The notes beneath the pieces were generated by a model. It made no database searches. It had not been told where the DNA came from and was given only the letters and a program-made list of their open reading frames with translations. This document shows, in pieces, positions 45,650-56,885 of a DNA stretch of 64,000 nucleotides (within the stretch, counting starts at the first letter, position 1; the number at the start of each line of letters is the position of its first letter). Position numbers and translations under genes: made by a program. Source of the DNA: Mytilus galloprovincialis (lineage: Eukaryota > Mollusca > Bivalvia > Mytilida > Mytilidae); the NCBI RefSeq assembly GCF_965363235.1, contig NC_134844.1:56912872-56976871 (forward strand), written 5' to 3'.

Positions 45650-45760
45650 GATGTAATGTCTCTTAGTAGACCTTTTCAATATCTCTCGACACCGACTAAT
45701 GACACCTACAGTTTACAGGTAAAATGGATAGGTCGTCTCAAAGACAAAAACCGTCATGAT
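45650..45760 (+). repeat. Repeat copy, inverted relative to 47.23-47.37 kb
   Basis: GTAGACCTTTTCAATATCTC then TCGACACC, ACACCTACAGTTTACAGGTA and GGTCGTCTCAAAGAC. The reverse complement of 47.23-47.30 kb reads TAGACCTTTTCAACATCTC, TCGACACCTACAGTTGAGA and GGGTCGTCTCAAAATT. Confidence 0.7.
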
Positions 45761-47224
45761 TATCAATACGTAACATATTGGATTGGCGGATATATACTGT
45801 CTTGACTTTGTAGCTTCACAATATAATTATATCAACCAAATAAATAAATAAATATATGTCACTGTCATATAATATTCTTATGTTATATGTATTTACACGA
45901 CATTTCATGTTAAATGATTAAAACAAATACAGCAACCGCCGTTCTGCTTCCTAATCCGCTTTCTCTTCAATTTTATGATTATGCGAGTCCTTTACCAATT
46001 ATTTGCCGCATGTAAAAAACGATTAATTTGTTGGTGTAAAAGCTTTTATGAAAATTTCCAAAATTTATGAAAAATAATTACTGGACTGTCCGTACGTCCG
46101 TATATCATTTGTGAACATGACCAAATTGGTATTTTTCAACCGATCTTCACCTTCCTTAGTTGATGTACATATTCAATTTCTGGAGGGATAATCACATATT
46201 GATTTTGAAGGTCTAAGGAAATTCTCCGCTTCAAGATATTTTGTTAGAGTTGATGTTTTTCATGATAAATTTTGAAAAAAAATATAATTGACTTCTCGTT
46301 TTAATGTTACAACATTGTGAGCAGTGCATTTTTTACGTACCTGCGTATGGAATTTATATTTCAAGATGTTAGTTAATACTATAGGGCTTGTTGACATTGC
46401 AAAATCGATATGGACAGTGCTTAGCAGGGGTTTGGAAACCGACGGCTGAAAACAACATACATTGTCCATTCGTCATAGTGTCCTTCCCCCGTTCCTGAAA
46501 ATGACCTGTCGGTTTCTTACAAGAAGTTGATCAAATTTCGTTGATTTTATTTATACACTGTCATTGCTATATTTTGTTTTGTTTTCATGGGGTCTGAATT
46601 TATTTCTCTATATCCAATTTCCGGAACAAAGTTTTGTACCTTTTTCAAGTTTTTTCGTACTTTAGATTTTTTTTGTATCTCATCTATGACCATACATAAG
46701 GGAGGTTTTGAATCAAAACAGGGAGAAATAATCCGCTGCATTTCCCTTAGAGACAAAGTTTATCCATATCGTCATCCTTTAGTTACACCATTTATAACAC
46801 CTCAAAATAATCGTAAGCCATAATTTTCAAGAGAAAGAGCAGAAAATTTAATCGCGTGATTGGTGAATACAGAATTCAAGTGGAACACCAAATTGGTGAA
46901 TTAAAAATATACAAAGTATTCAGTACATTACGGAGGCATTCAAGATAAAATCTAACAGACATTGTGGAAACATGTGCCGCCTTTGTCAACAGACATAAAA
47001 CATTGTTTAATTAAATATCAAATACAATTAAACATGCTTTGTTCTTTTCATTTTCCAAATTCCACCATGACAGCTAGAAGCTCAACGTCTAAAAAGATGA
47101 AATGTGACTTAAAGCCAATCATTTTCTTTAAAATAAATTAAAAAAAAATCCATGTTATTTGAACTCTGTAGGAAAGTTCTATCATTGTCAATGAAAGCAA
47201 TAAAATCAATAATGATTTCATTTT
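45761..47224. other. Intergenic, nothing recognised
   Basis: AT-rich, with short overlapping frames on both strands near 46.55-46.82 kb that have no support. Confidence 0.4.
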
Positions 47225-47370
47225 TTTTTTTTAATTTTGAGACGACCCCTCACATTTTACCTGTCGTAGTCGTTCTCAACTGTAGGTGTCGAGAGATGTT
47301 GAAAAGGTCTAATACTAATAGATTCGGTGATCACTTACATTTAATATATCCAAGTGAACTTGAAATATAA
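47225..47370 (-). repeat. Second copy of the 45.65 kb repeat, inverted
   Basis: GAGACGACCCCTCACATTTT, CTGTAGGTGTCGAGAGATGT and TGAAAAGGTCTAATAC, reverse of the modules at 45.66-45.74 kb. The pair flanks about 1.5 kb of unassigned DNA. Confidence 0.7.
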
Positions 47371-47633
47371 GATACTACCGACACAGATATATCTGCTTCA
47401 TATTTAGACCTTTTTTCTCGAGATGACTACTGATGGTAGGTTAAATACCAACATTAATGACAAACACGATAATTTTAATTTTCCTATACAACTTTCAATT
47501 TCTGTGTAGCAGCATCCAAGCGGCACCAGCATATGGAGTATATGTGTCTCAATTGATACGTTACTCTAGAGCTAGCTCAAAGTACGTTTATTTTGTTGAA
47601 CGAGGAATATTGCTTTCTCAAAAGTAGCTAAGA

Positions 47634-47762
47634 CAGGACTATGAATCAATCAAATTAATGTCATCACTCAAGAAATTCTACGGTCGCTATCATGAGCTGA
47701 TTGGCTATCATGACAAAAGTGTGTCAGAATTCATATCTGATATTCTTCCTCAGTCATCATAA
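47634..47762 (+). pseudogene. Possible retroelement ORF C-terminal remnant
   Basis: A 42-codon frame ending in a stop reads SLKKFYGRYHELIGYHDKSV. I remember similar tails (LKKFYGRY, then a heptad or so, then a hydrophobic end) at the C-termini of bivalve reverse-transcriptase ORFs but cannot name the clade. Upstream coding sequence is not recognisable. Confidence 0.3.
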
Positions 47763-47814
47763 CCTTCAATCTTTACCGAACTGAACAAAGAAATAAAACG
47801 ACGGGGATGGTTTA

Positions 47815-47990
47815 CGGTACAAGAAATGCTTACCCTTCCGGAGCAACTGATTTCACTCCCGGTTTTTAGTGGAGGTCGTTTTGATTCTTATTTATTAATT
47901 GTAACTGTTGATGTAAATGTCTTTTAGTTTGATGAGTCTTTTTTTACTCCTGGGTTTTGATTGTTTTTGTCTTGTTCTGAAACTTAGAAA
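47815..47990 (+). repeat. R5 fragment, plus orientation
   Basis: ATGCTTACCCTTCCGGAGCA, ACTGATTTCACTCCCGG, TTTTTAGTGGAGGTCG resemble the front of R5, whose later part is at 38.4-38.59 kb. Confidence 0.5.
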
Positions 47991-48045
47991 TCTTTAAAAG
48001 CAGTCCAATCTAAGTGTTAGGGTATTTACAAGTCAACCTTTACCA

Positions 48046-48428
48046 CAATCTAATTAAAAACCGATCTCTCATCGCTCCTGTTTCTGATATGTCGCGTGGG
48101 AGATCTAACGAAACCGGCTTTGAGGTCACATGTGAGTGAACTAAAAGTCATGAATTTATAAAGATATGCAAATGAGTTGACGACCTATTAATAAGCCAAT
48201 CAAAAAAGTTTATGAATTATTTTGACTGACGATTTCGTCGTAAATGAAATGAGTTACATCCCTTTGCCTTACGTTAAACTTCCAAGATCGTGGAAGACTC
48301 AATTTCATTGGTCGAAAAAGACACACCTACGAGGTCACTCACATGTGACCTCAAAGCGGGTTTCGTTAGATCTCCCACGCGACATATCAGAAACAGGAGC
48401 GACGAGAGATCGGTTTTTAATTAGATTG
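48046..48428. mobile_element. Foldback/MITE-like element, 93-bp inverted arms
   Basis: The left arm 48046-48139 and right arm 48335-48428 are near-perfect reverse complements: CAATCTAATTAAAAACCGAT at one end, ATCGGTTTTTAATTAGATTG at the other, with GTCGCGTGGGAGATCTAACG and its complement inside. The spacer is about 195 bases. The 104-codon frame that crosses the right arm is explained by the arm. Confidence 0.85.
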
Positions 48429-49654
48429 CCTTTACCATTGCTTCATGATTATTCATTCTGTGACGATTTTTGTGGAATTCGTCGGTATAGGGAAACGAAA
48501 TATTTTAAAAGTTCAACGAAATTCAAAAAGGTATAGATGTATAGGTTTATATGCAGATTTTGGCAAAACAAAGAAATCAAATATCCATGAACTATTTTTT
48601 TTAACAATCCGTCGAAAATTAAAAACCACGAAAATAAAAATGAACAGTATTCGAAAATGAGTATGTCTTAAGGTAAAACAAATATCAATTTTTCTCCTGC
48701 AAATTCGGGCCTCTTTATTAAAACATAACTGTATAATTATTTAGTGCAATGAAATAGTCAGGTTTTTTTGTTTTCTCAATTTTAGACTTATAAATGTTTT
48801 GTTACTATATTACGCTTCATTTAGGAAGGACTTGATTTAGATATTTCTTCTACGTTAAGTACATTCTTAGTTTGAGGTCTACAATTTTCTGAACTCAAAA
48901 TGTACCGTTCAAATGTATCTTTTTATCACGCTTTTATAAAAATTACTGTCTGCTTTTAATTTGAACTATCGACAACTGTCAATCCCTCAGCAATTGCAAA
49001 ATTGCATGGAATAGGATGCATTCAATCAGAAATCTTTAAAACCAAAAGAACGTGAATCTCAAAATCAAACGATTGTGAGCTAGACAGGCTAAATCGTATA
49101 AATAAGTTTTACCATTGAATCTCATTTATAGTTGTAATGCATGTCCAACTGCGTTCATGTAGATCTTTGATGTCTTCTGTCTGTCCTTTTTGTTTTTGTT
49201 TTAAAAATATCAGGTTACACACTGTTTCATTATATCGTTAGACCCTTTGATATGTTATTTGCTTGTAAAGGTTTGCTAATAGTCTAATGTTTTAATGTAA
49301 CCTATAATAGTAGCCTACATCAAAGTCTTCTGAAATGAATGTGGAGAACAGTCCCCTTAAAAATCATACCATGTATTTTTATTTTGTAGTAAAAAACTTT
49401 GACAGAAGGAGTTCCGACCTAGCATAAACAGTTTATAATCAAATTGTGATTAACTAAGGGGGGTGAGTTTAAACGATACTGAACTTTTCACAATGAACAA
49501 ATCTGGAAAAAGACTAAAAGATTTATAAGCTGTTAAGATAAAAGCGACCGTGTCAGTTTCAAATGTGTTTACTACTGTTCAGGTAACTTCCTTTTCTACC
49601 GATTTCTTTTATTCATATACCATACTTGAAACACAATAGCGCATTTTAACAAGA
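48429..49654. other. Intergenic, nothing recognised
   Basis: AT-rich sequence without supported features. Confidence 0.45.
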
Positions 49655-50084
49655 AAGAACTTATTTGATATTTTTAAAACTTAACAAATAGGCTAATTCA
49701 ATTGCCAAACGTAAATATTATGAATTAAGAGATGCATAGCATAATACAATTTAAAGGTAACAATCCAAGGTTCAAACTATCTATGCATATATATTAATTT
49801 AAAGGCTCATTTTACCAAACACATACCTGAAGGTGTGAATAGTTTAACCGATTTCTCGTATAATAGGCTAACGCAAAAGTACATTCAATTCACAATTCTT
49901 ACTATTGATTTATTAAATGCATCCTTGGAAAACGTCCAGAAATGGTCAAAAGCTGACAGAACAAAATAACGGGTAGATCTGTTTTCGATATATACAAATG
50001 TATATATGTTCTTAAGAAATCTTGCATACAAATGTATGTATGGTCTTGAAATGAATGTAAATTGAATCTTATTTGGTGAAACAA
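49655..50084 (-). repeat. Segment shared with 16.3-16.7 kb and, inverted, with 3.3-3.5 kb
   Basis: The left part matches 16.3-16.7 kb in direct orientation (ACCTGAAGGTGTGAATA, TTTAACCGATT). The right part matches 3.38-3.5 kb in inverse orientation, including the Gly-Arg-Phe-Pro frame. A 60-codon minus-strand frame lies here; it is unassigned. Confidence 0.55.
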
Positions 50085-50727
50085 CTATAACACATGTTAC
50101 ATATGCTACTGATTTACATTAATTTTGTATTTCAAACCACAAGTCAGGAAATATTTTTTGTATTTTCATATTTATAGAAGAACATTTTTTTTTTAAAACC
50201 GTTGACTACATGTGTTGTATTTGTATACGCATGAGCGCTGCATTTTATAGTCATCCAAATACTAATAGACTTGTGTATACTTTTTAGCTTTGTGTGTCAG
50301 AATGATACAATTATAAAATATGTTTATTGAATTTTTGTATACTTATTAAATCAGTGTAAATTTTGAACACAATAAAAATACATATATCGTTACAATTATA
50401 GATAAAGTTTTCATGTCAATTTAGTCCTACGTATAATTGATTGATGCATATAAATGTATTCACCTTACTTCTTCCGTAGGAAGGGTGATGAATAGGTGAG
50501 GACCAATATTCATGTAAATATACACAAAAGGCCGATGCAATATCAATGATTGTTGTTGCTTTAGTTTTTTATGCAAATTGATACGACTTGCGACATTCGT
50601 TAATTTGTCTTCGATTTTGCTATCAAGTATAAAGACAGAAAGTTGATGTTGCTGTTACAGCAAAGCTCACTTGTTTTTGAACATCACATAGTAGTATGAT
50701 ATACTTACATACAACTCTTTTTTTAAA

Positions 50728-51175
50728 ACGCCTTTAGATATTGGGTTGATTTTTGGCATGTAAGTTAACGATGTTGTGTTACAGATCAAGTTTAAGTTTC
50801 GTTGCGCTCCGCTAATTTTTGCCGAAATTACGGGCTTTAGACTTTGATAAAATTTAAAAAAATCACAGATATACGGACCTTTTTTCTACACGCTTTCAGA
50901 TATTGGGCTGATTTTTGGTATGTGAGTTAATCATGATGAGTAACAGATCAAGTTTAAGTTCGTTCCGCTCCGCTAATTTTTGCCGAAATTAAGGGTCTAC
51001 AACTTTGAAAATTTTTAAAAATCGCAGTTACTTTTCTTCTTTACGCCTCCAGATTTTGAGCTGATTTTTTATACGTGAAACTACCATCACAATTGTGTTC
51101 ACATGTGTTAATGAAACTGCAGATTTTCAACTTTTTGAGACCGGGTCATTCGTGTCGCTTGACACATCTAGTTTT
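50728..51175 (+). repeat. Degenerate tandem repeat of about 160 bp, three units
   Basis: Units begin at about 50733, 50895 and 51048 with AGATATTGGG[T/C]TGATTTTTGG or a variant. The first two share GTAACAGATCAAGTTTAAGTT-like text and CGCTCCGCTAATTTTTGCCG. The last unit ends in GTGTCGCTTGACACATCTAG, a hairpin-prone end. Confidence 0.8.
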
Positions 51176-51360
51176 TTTAATGTTTTGCACTACTGCTGTG
51201 GTAATATTTGTACAAGTATATATATATATATATTAGAAAGTATAACGAACCTGTAAAGACCTTTGAATTCAGTCTAACAACAGATGTATTAAGACACTGT
51301 CATACATAGTCTTATAACTTAAAACAAATGAAGCAAGTATATGCATTATAGTATTTATAG

Positions 51361-52190
51361 TTATCAAAGGTACCAGGATTATAATTTAGTACGCAAGACG
51401 CGCGTTTCGTCTACATATGACTCATCAGTGACGCTCATATCAAAATATTTATAAAGCCAAACAATTACAAAGTTGAAGAGCATTGAGGATCCAAAATTCC
51501 CAAAAGTTGTGCCAAATACGGCTAAGGAAATCTATGCCTGGAATAAGAAAATCCTTAGTTTTTCGAAATATTTAAACTTTTGTTAACAGGAAATTTATAA
51601 AAAAAAAATGACCAAATTATTGATATTCATGTCAACACCGAAGTGTTAACTACTGGGCTGGTGATACCCTCGGGGACGAAACGTCCACCAGCAGTGGCAT
51701 CGACCCAGTGGTGTAAATAGTTATCAAAGGTACCAGGATTATAATTTAGTACGCCAGACGCGCGTTTCGTCTATATAAGACTCATCAGTGACGCTCGTAT
51801 CAAAATATTTATAAAGCCAAACAATTACAAAGTTGAAGAGCATTTAGGATCCAAAATTCCAAAAAGTTGTGCCAAATACGGCTAAGGAAATCTATGCCTG
51901 GAATAAGAAAATCCTTAGTTTTTCCAAAAATTTTAACTTTTGTTAACAAAAAATTTATGAAAAATTACCACAGTATTGATATTCATGTCAACACCGAAGT
52001 GTTAACTCCTGGGCTGGTGATACCCTCGGGGACGAAACGTCCACCAGCAGTGGCATCGACCCAGTGGTGTAAATAGTTATCAAAGGTACCAGGATTATAA
52101 TTTAGTACGTCTATATAAGACTCATCAGTGACGCTCATATCAAAATATTTATAAAGCCAAACAATTACAAAGTTGAAGACCATTGACATA
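51361..52190 (-). repeat. Tandem array of R1, reverse orientation
   Basis: Unit starts TTATCAAAGGTACCAGGATT lie at 51361, 51721 and 52077 (periods 360 and 356). The first two units carry CGCGCGTTTCGTCTA and the GGCTGGTGATACCCTCGGGG block. In the third the CGCG core is deleted (TTTAGTACGTCTATATAAGA). The first two units are very alike, so this array is younger than the one at 8.9 kb. Confidence 0.9.
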
Positions 52191-52194
52191 TTTG

Positions 52195-52340
52195 GTTCTA
52201 TTCCATTCCGTGGTTCTCTGAAAACAGTTCAAATTGTGGAAGGTTAACGACGACGAGTACGGACAAGGACGGACAACGGACACTAAGTGATGAGAATAGC
52301 TCAATTGGCCCTTCGGGCCAGGTGAACTAACAATTATATA
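52195..52340 (+). repeat. 3' end of an unclassified bivalve repeat
   Basis: ACAAGGACGGACAACGGACA, CTAAGTGATGAGAATAGCTC and TTGGCCCTTCGGGCCAGGTG, with the last forming a hairpin (GGCCCTTCGGGCC). I recall this ending in many bivalve sequences. Confidence 0.5.
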
Positions 52341-52499
52341 TTTGGTGAGTTCAACACAGACGGAACATGTGGAATAAAACCTACGTTCTATCCTGGATTT
52401 TGACGAATTTCACAATCCAAGGTTCAGAGTTTTAAAGTCTGCTGCTGTATTAGAAGTCTATTAACAAGCAATTTGATCACATGTTAAATTTGTGTTCTT

Positions 52500-54130
52500 A
52501 TCCTAATCAAACCAACATAAAAAAAATGAATGCACAAAGTGTTTTATTTTTGTGGTGATCCCAATTAAAACGATAAGGTGCGCAACAAACTATATATCCT
52601 TTTTTACGAATGTTGTAAAACATTAATATTGAACATATAATAATTTTGTACTGAATAAACTAAAACATAACTAAAACTTATTGCTAAAATTTGCACACTT
52701 TTGATTTCTCATTATAATTGTACATTTATTTTTAAATACACAAGGTCATGATTTCCTGTTTCTACCTACTGAATATATTTGATTTGTAGTGTTATATAGT
52801 GTAGTTTAAACATATACTTGATTAAATATCTGTGACTTCGCTTCGGAAGCGGAATATAATTATGTCACTTTGATCTTCTTTTGACCGTCAGTTAAACTCT
52901 TGAAAAATTAGGGCTCATTTGAAGGCTGTTTGTATAACTAACTAAGCTAACTAAGCGTCGTTTCCTCTGCTGTATTCCAGGGGCAGATTTTTCACTACCG
53001 GTACCCCAACTCTCATGTTTTTCATCAACTTTGACAATTGATACTCGATATTCTTTTTTTGAAAGTTGACTGTTAGCTGTTGATGAAGATTATGTAGATT
53101 TAATAGCGATTTTAGAAGACTACAGTTAGCGTATAATCAATATTTTATATGAAGGTTCAGTTTCCAAAGGCAACAATGTGAAAGTAACACCAGCAATGGG
53201 AAAGTTCATGCGAGTGAAGGTAGTATCGTGACTGAATGTGCGGTAAACATTACAGCTGGCGTATGATGCTGTGTTCAAAAGTGTCAGAGCATTCGAAAAA
53301 TGTCGAAACAGAAGCTATCTGTTTTTTTTTTATTTTTATAGGTAACTGATGTTTCTTTTTTTTTACTTTAAATACATATTTTTTTCTTAAATGTAAACAG
53401 CGTTATCCGTAGATGATGAACAATTGGATTCACCACAGTTAGCCTATTCAAACATTTCAGATTACTTCTTCTTCTTTCGATTATTATAGAGTGCGTGCAT
53501 TAACCAATCATTTGGCACAGGTGTGTAGTTACTAACATCTTTAGCTAAACTTTCTATCCAGTTAAGCACTTGGTCTCAACAAGAAAGATAATGTGCATGG
53601 ATACTTGTATTTGTTGACAGTCATTATTTAAATAATCCAACCTCAGAGTTTGTACTTTTCAACAGGGATACTGTTATTTTTATTATATAATTTGTTTATC
53701 AATGAGAACTGACCAACTGTTTGGTTAGATTTAAATTATTTGTTCTTGTAAATACCAGGTTGAAATAAATATCAGTTTACGTGTTGAAATATTTTAATGA
53801 CTGAAATATTGTCATAAAACGATGCAATGCTTGTATCCGTACATCTATTCTTTGCGTTTGTTCACTTTGTTTTAGTTATAAATATATGACTTTACCAAAA
53901 AAAAAAAATAAGTACAAATCATATTCAGAAGTGTAAAACAATGTTTGGAATATACCATGTTGCTGTTAACGATTTTCGTCTGTAAAGTACAATATAACCA
54001 ATAACGATGAGATGTTACTTTTATAATTTACCTCCAATAGCAATTGTCATACAAATGGTTTATTTGAGTTAAATGAGCGTTTCAATCTGTAGTCTATTTG
54101 CCTGTCTGTTGGCAGTTGGTTTTTTCTTTT
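52500..54130 (+). repeat. Duplication block B, part 1 (paralog of 22.98-23.34 and 30.16-31.75 kb)
   Basis: Collinear with block A but without the LINE and the 5.6-kb TIR element, so those lie in A only. Matching anchors include TTTTTCACTACCGGTA, CATGCGAGTGAA and GAAGCTATCTGTTT. No conserved open frame. Confidence 0.7.
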
Positions 54131-54309
54131 TCTTTTTTTCTAATTTTGTAATGCCGGTTCGCGTTTCAATTCCGAAATATTTTTCAACTTAATTTTATGG
54201 TAATTTCTCCCCTGATACGTTTTGTTTTCATTGCGAAATGACCGTAAAAGTAGGTTCGTTCAAGTGCCACTGGACATTGTTTCACAAAAACTCGTACGAT
54301 AATCTTAGA

Positions 54310-54545
54310 TCTTAAATCGATTGCGTAAGGGGCAAAAGATACCAGAGGGATAGTAAAACTCATAGATCGAAAATAAACTGACAGCGCCATTGCTAAAAAG
54401 AAAAAGACAAACAGACACATCATAGTACACAAGACATAACATAGAAAACTAAAAACTAAAGACTAAGCAATACGAACCCTACCAAAAACTGTGGATAATC
54501 TAAGGTACTCCGTAATGAGGGGGCGGGTGAAAGGCATATAAGTTC
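54310..54545 (-). repeat. R5, reverse orientation
   Basis: AAAAGATACCAGAGGGATAG, AACTGACAGCGCCATTGCTA, ACAAGACATAACATAGAAAA, AATACGAACCCTACCAAAAA. Reverse of 38.39-38.59 kb. Confidence 0.7.
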
Positions 54546-54639
54546 TGACATGTGTAGATGTTGCCATTTGACTTTGGTCCATTCAATATGATTGCTTCTT
54601 CTATCGCAATGTCTAATGGCATCATCTGATATTGCTTGC

Positions 54640-54860
54640 AGTATCAATTCTAGTTCATATATTTATAAATATATTATATATTTTCCTCATGCAGACATGC
54701 GTACACAATTGAAAGTATATTACGAGATTAAGACTGTAATGTCAACTTATATCATTGGTATGATTAGTCTTGTATTAAATGTTGTAAAATTTGAAAGTCG
54801 GCCGGTCGTAAGCCACCAGTGAGACTAAAGATATGATTACAGTGAAGTATTGATTTTATT
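54640..54860 (+). repeat. Duplication block B, part 2 (paralog of 34.22-34.44 kb)
   Basis: CAATTGAAAGTATATTACGA against AAATTGAAAGTATGATACCA, TATATCATTGGTATGATTAG against TACTATCATTGGCATAATAA, and GATTACAGTGAAGTATTG against GATTACGGTGAAATATTG. The homology breaks off at about 54,862, where a new element starts. Confidence 0.65.
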
Positions 54861-54861
54861 A

Positions 54862-56054
54862 GGTCTTTCCACTTTTCTGTGGAAAGACCTATTGTTTTTC
54901 TTCTGATTATTTTTTTTTTTCTTCCGCCTAATTTTGTTCTTGCGATAAACATTTGTTTCGCAATATGTCGCTTAGATATTTTGTATATGATATCGAACAG
55001 TTTATGCGCTTTTGAAATTTACCCTGCGTAAACGAATACTTTTCTTTGTAGGAGTTATCTCCCCAAACACTGTTTTCCTTGTTATCGCATCTCCTTCGCA
55101 ACCGTTAAAGATTATGACAAATTTATTTTACAAAATTGCTCGTTATATCCTTCGCATGATTTGTACTATTTTGACCGAAGCAATATGACCGCTCCATATG
55201 AAAGTTATTTCCCCTTATGTATCTGCTATAAGTGATATGAATTTCTATCTTATAAACCATAAGTGATAGAGACCTAGGATCATTTGATTTGAGGTCCTTG
55301 GTCCCAAAAAATGAAAATTAGGTCAAGGTCAAAGGTCAAGGTCATATTCTAATATTTGAATTTGGCTTATTTTCACTTATATCCAAAGACTGTATAAGAT
55401 ATCAACAAATTATTTTTACTAAATTGTTAGTTACGACATGTCGTATGATGTAAATTTTGATTGCAAGCGTACGTTGAATGTAAAAGGGAGTTTTCTCCCC
55501 TCTTGTATTTAAAAATACGCGTTTGGTGATATAACTCATTAACTAAATATAATTAAGACTTATGGTCTTTTGATTTGAGGTCCTTGGTTTATGACCTTGA
55601 AATTGATCTCAAGGTCATAGCTTAATTTGACGTTCTAGATTTTGACCTTTGCTTTTATTCTATATGTATACATGATAAAGATATACAACTTTTAGAAAAA
55701 GGTATCAAACCATTTAACCTTGAAAAAAACAACCGGAAGTGACTTTTTGTAAACCGGAAGTAGCTATTTTTTGTACTTTATTAATATAAAAGTATATAGA
55801 ACCAGATATTTTTGGAATCAGTGTCAAGTAAATATTCAAATATAATCGGAAGTTACATTTTTCAAACCGGAAGTAACAAATTATCTCCCTTATTTAAAAA
55901 AAATGTATGGAAACAATATATTTTTGGAATCAGCTTACTAGAAGCTATCATTTGACGATTGAAATGACATTTTAAACTTAGTTTCACAACTTTTCATATC
56001 AAAATACATTGTTTTGATGGAAAGAGCTTCAATTGTTCTCTGAACAATTGGTTT
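54862..56054 (+). mobile_element. Insertion within block B beginning AGGTCTTTCCAC
   Basis: It begins with a short inverted repeat AGGTCTTTCCAC...GTGGAAAGACCT and has the look of a bivalve element that I recall (ATTGTTTTTCTTCTGATTAT, GGAGTTATCTCCCC). It is absent at the paralogous position in block A, where homology on both sides resumes at 34.44/56.80 kb. AACCGGAAGT and TTGAGGTCCTTGGT recur inside. No ORF of note. The end next to the foldback element is inferred. Confidence 0.6.
55320..55344 (+). promoter_or_regulatory. Four tandem AGGTCA half-sites (DR0-DR1-DR0)
   Basis: AGGTCA occurs at 55320, 55326, 55333 and 55339. The middle pair forms AGGTCAAAGGTCA, the consensus DR1 site of RXR/HNF4-type nuclear receptors. 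More AAGGTCA/TGACCTT words occur near 55,600. It lies inside a transposable element; function is not shown. Confidence 0.4.
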
Positions 56055-56058
56055 TTAA

Positions 56059-56783
56059 GGTAGCACAATACAAAGATTTTTCATCCCCAATCAAACATCT
56101 TGAAACTGATGTAATTCCGCTCATCCGTCTTTAAATTTTACAAATGAGGTACCAAAAGAAAGAAGAATGATTAATCTTTCAAATTGTGATAGTTTCATTA
56201 TAATGACATAATTACAATGTATTACATAATTAATTGTTATGTAATTAGTTGCTATATTGTGATGTCCATACTTGAATGAATTTAGCTTCTTTGTTATTCA
56301 TAGCATCCCAAAATATTTTATAGATGTTTGTACAACACAGTTTGACCTCCAAAACTGTGTCTCAGATTTTTCCTATTGTATTTCATTCTCTCATAAATCT
56401 TCAATGAAGTTTGCAACATCAATTCATAAGAGACCACTAAATTCAATGTGGTATAAAATTTGTTCTATTTATGTTTTTGGAAATCTGAGACACAGTTTTG
56501 GAGGTCAAGCTGTGTTGTACAAGAATCTATAAAATATTTTGGGATGCTATGAAGAACAAAGAAGCTAAATTCATTCAAGTGTAGACATCACAATATAGCA
56601 ACTAATTACATAACAATTGATTATGTAATAATTATGTCATAATGAAATTATCACAATTTGAAAGATTAATCTTTCTTCTTTCTTTTTGGTACCTCATTTA
56701 TAAAATATAAAGAAGGATGAAATGAATTACATCAGTTTAAAGTTGTCTGATTGGGAGTGAACAAATCTTTGTATTGTGCTACC
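56059..56783. mobile_element. Foldback element, arms of more than 300 bp, flanked by TTAA
   Basis: The left end GGTAGCACAATACAAAG and the right end CTTTGTATTGTGCTACC are exact complements, and complementarity continues inward (GAGGTACCAAAAGAAAG, TTGTTATGTAATTAGTTGC, CACAGTTTGACCTCCAAAA) to an unpaired loop near 56,370-56,470. TTAA flanks both ends (56055-56058, 56784-56787), as expected for piggyBac-type target sites. No transposase is present. The 86-codon frame in it is an arm artefact. Confidence 0.85.
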
Positions 56784-56794
56784 TTAATTATGTA

Positions 56795-56885
56795 TTGTAA
56801 TGTTTTATTTCATTCAGACGTCCTTGACGATATTTTAACACCTTTAAATTTACACGTCAACACTCGAATTCACGGAAGACAATTT
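56795..56885 (+). repeat. Duplication block B, resumption (paralog of 34.46-34.55 kb)
   Basis: GACGATATTTTAACACCTTT then AAATTTACACGTCAACACTCG, against CGATATTGTAACACCTTT then AAATTGACACGTCAACACGCG in block A. Confidence 0.75.

Noticed and set aside
48222..48536. 104-codon plus frame
   Set aside because: It covers the spacer and right arm of the MITE-like element; no domain and no independent support.
56272..56532. 86-codon frame with internal symmetry
   Set aside because: It lies across the arm and loop of the foldback element and mirrors itself.
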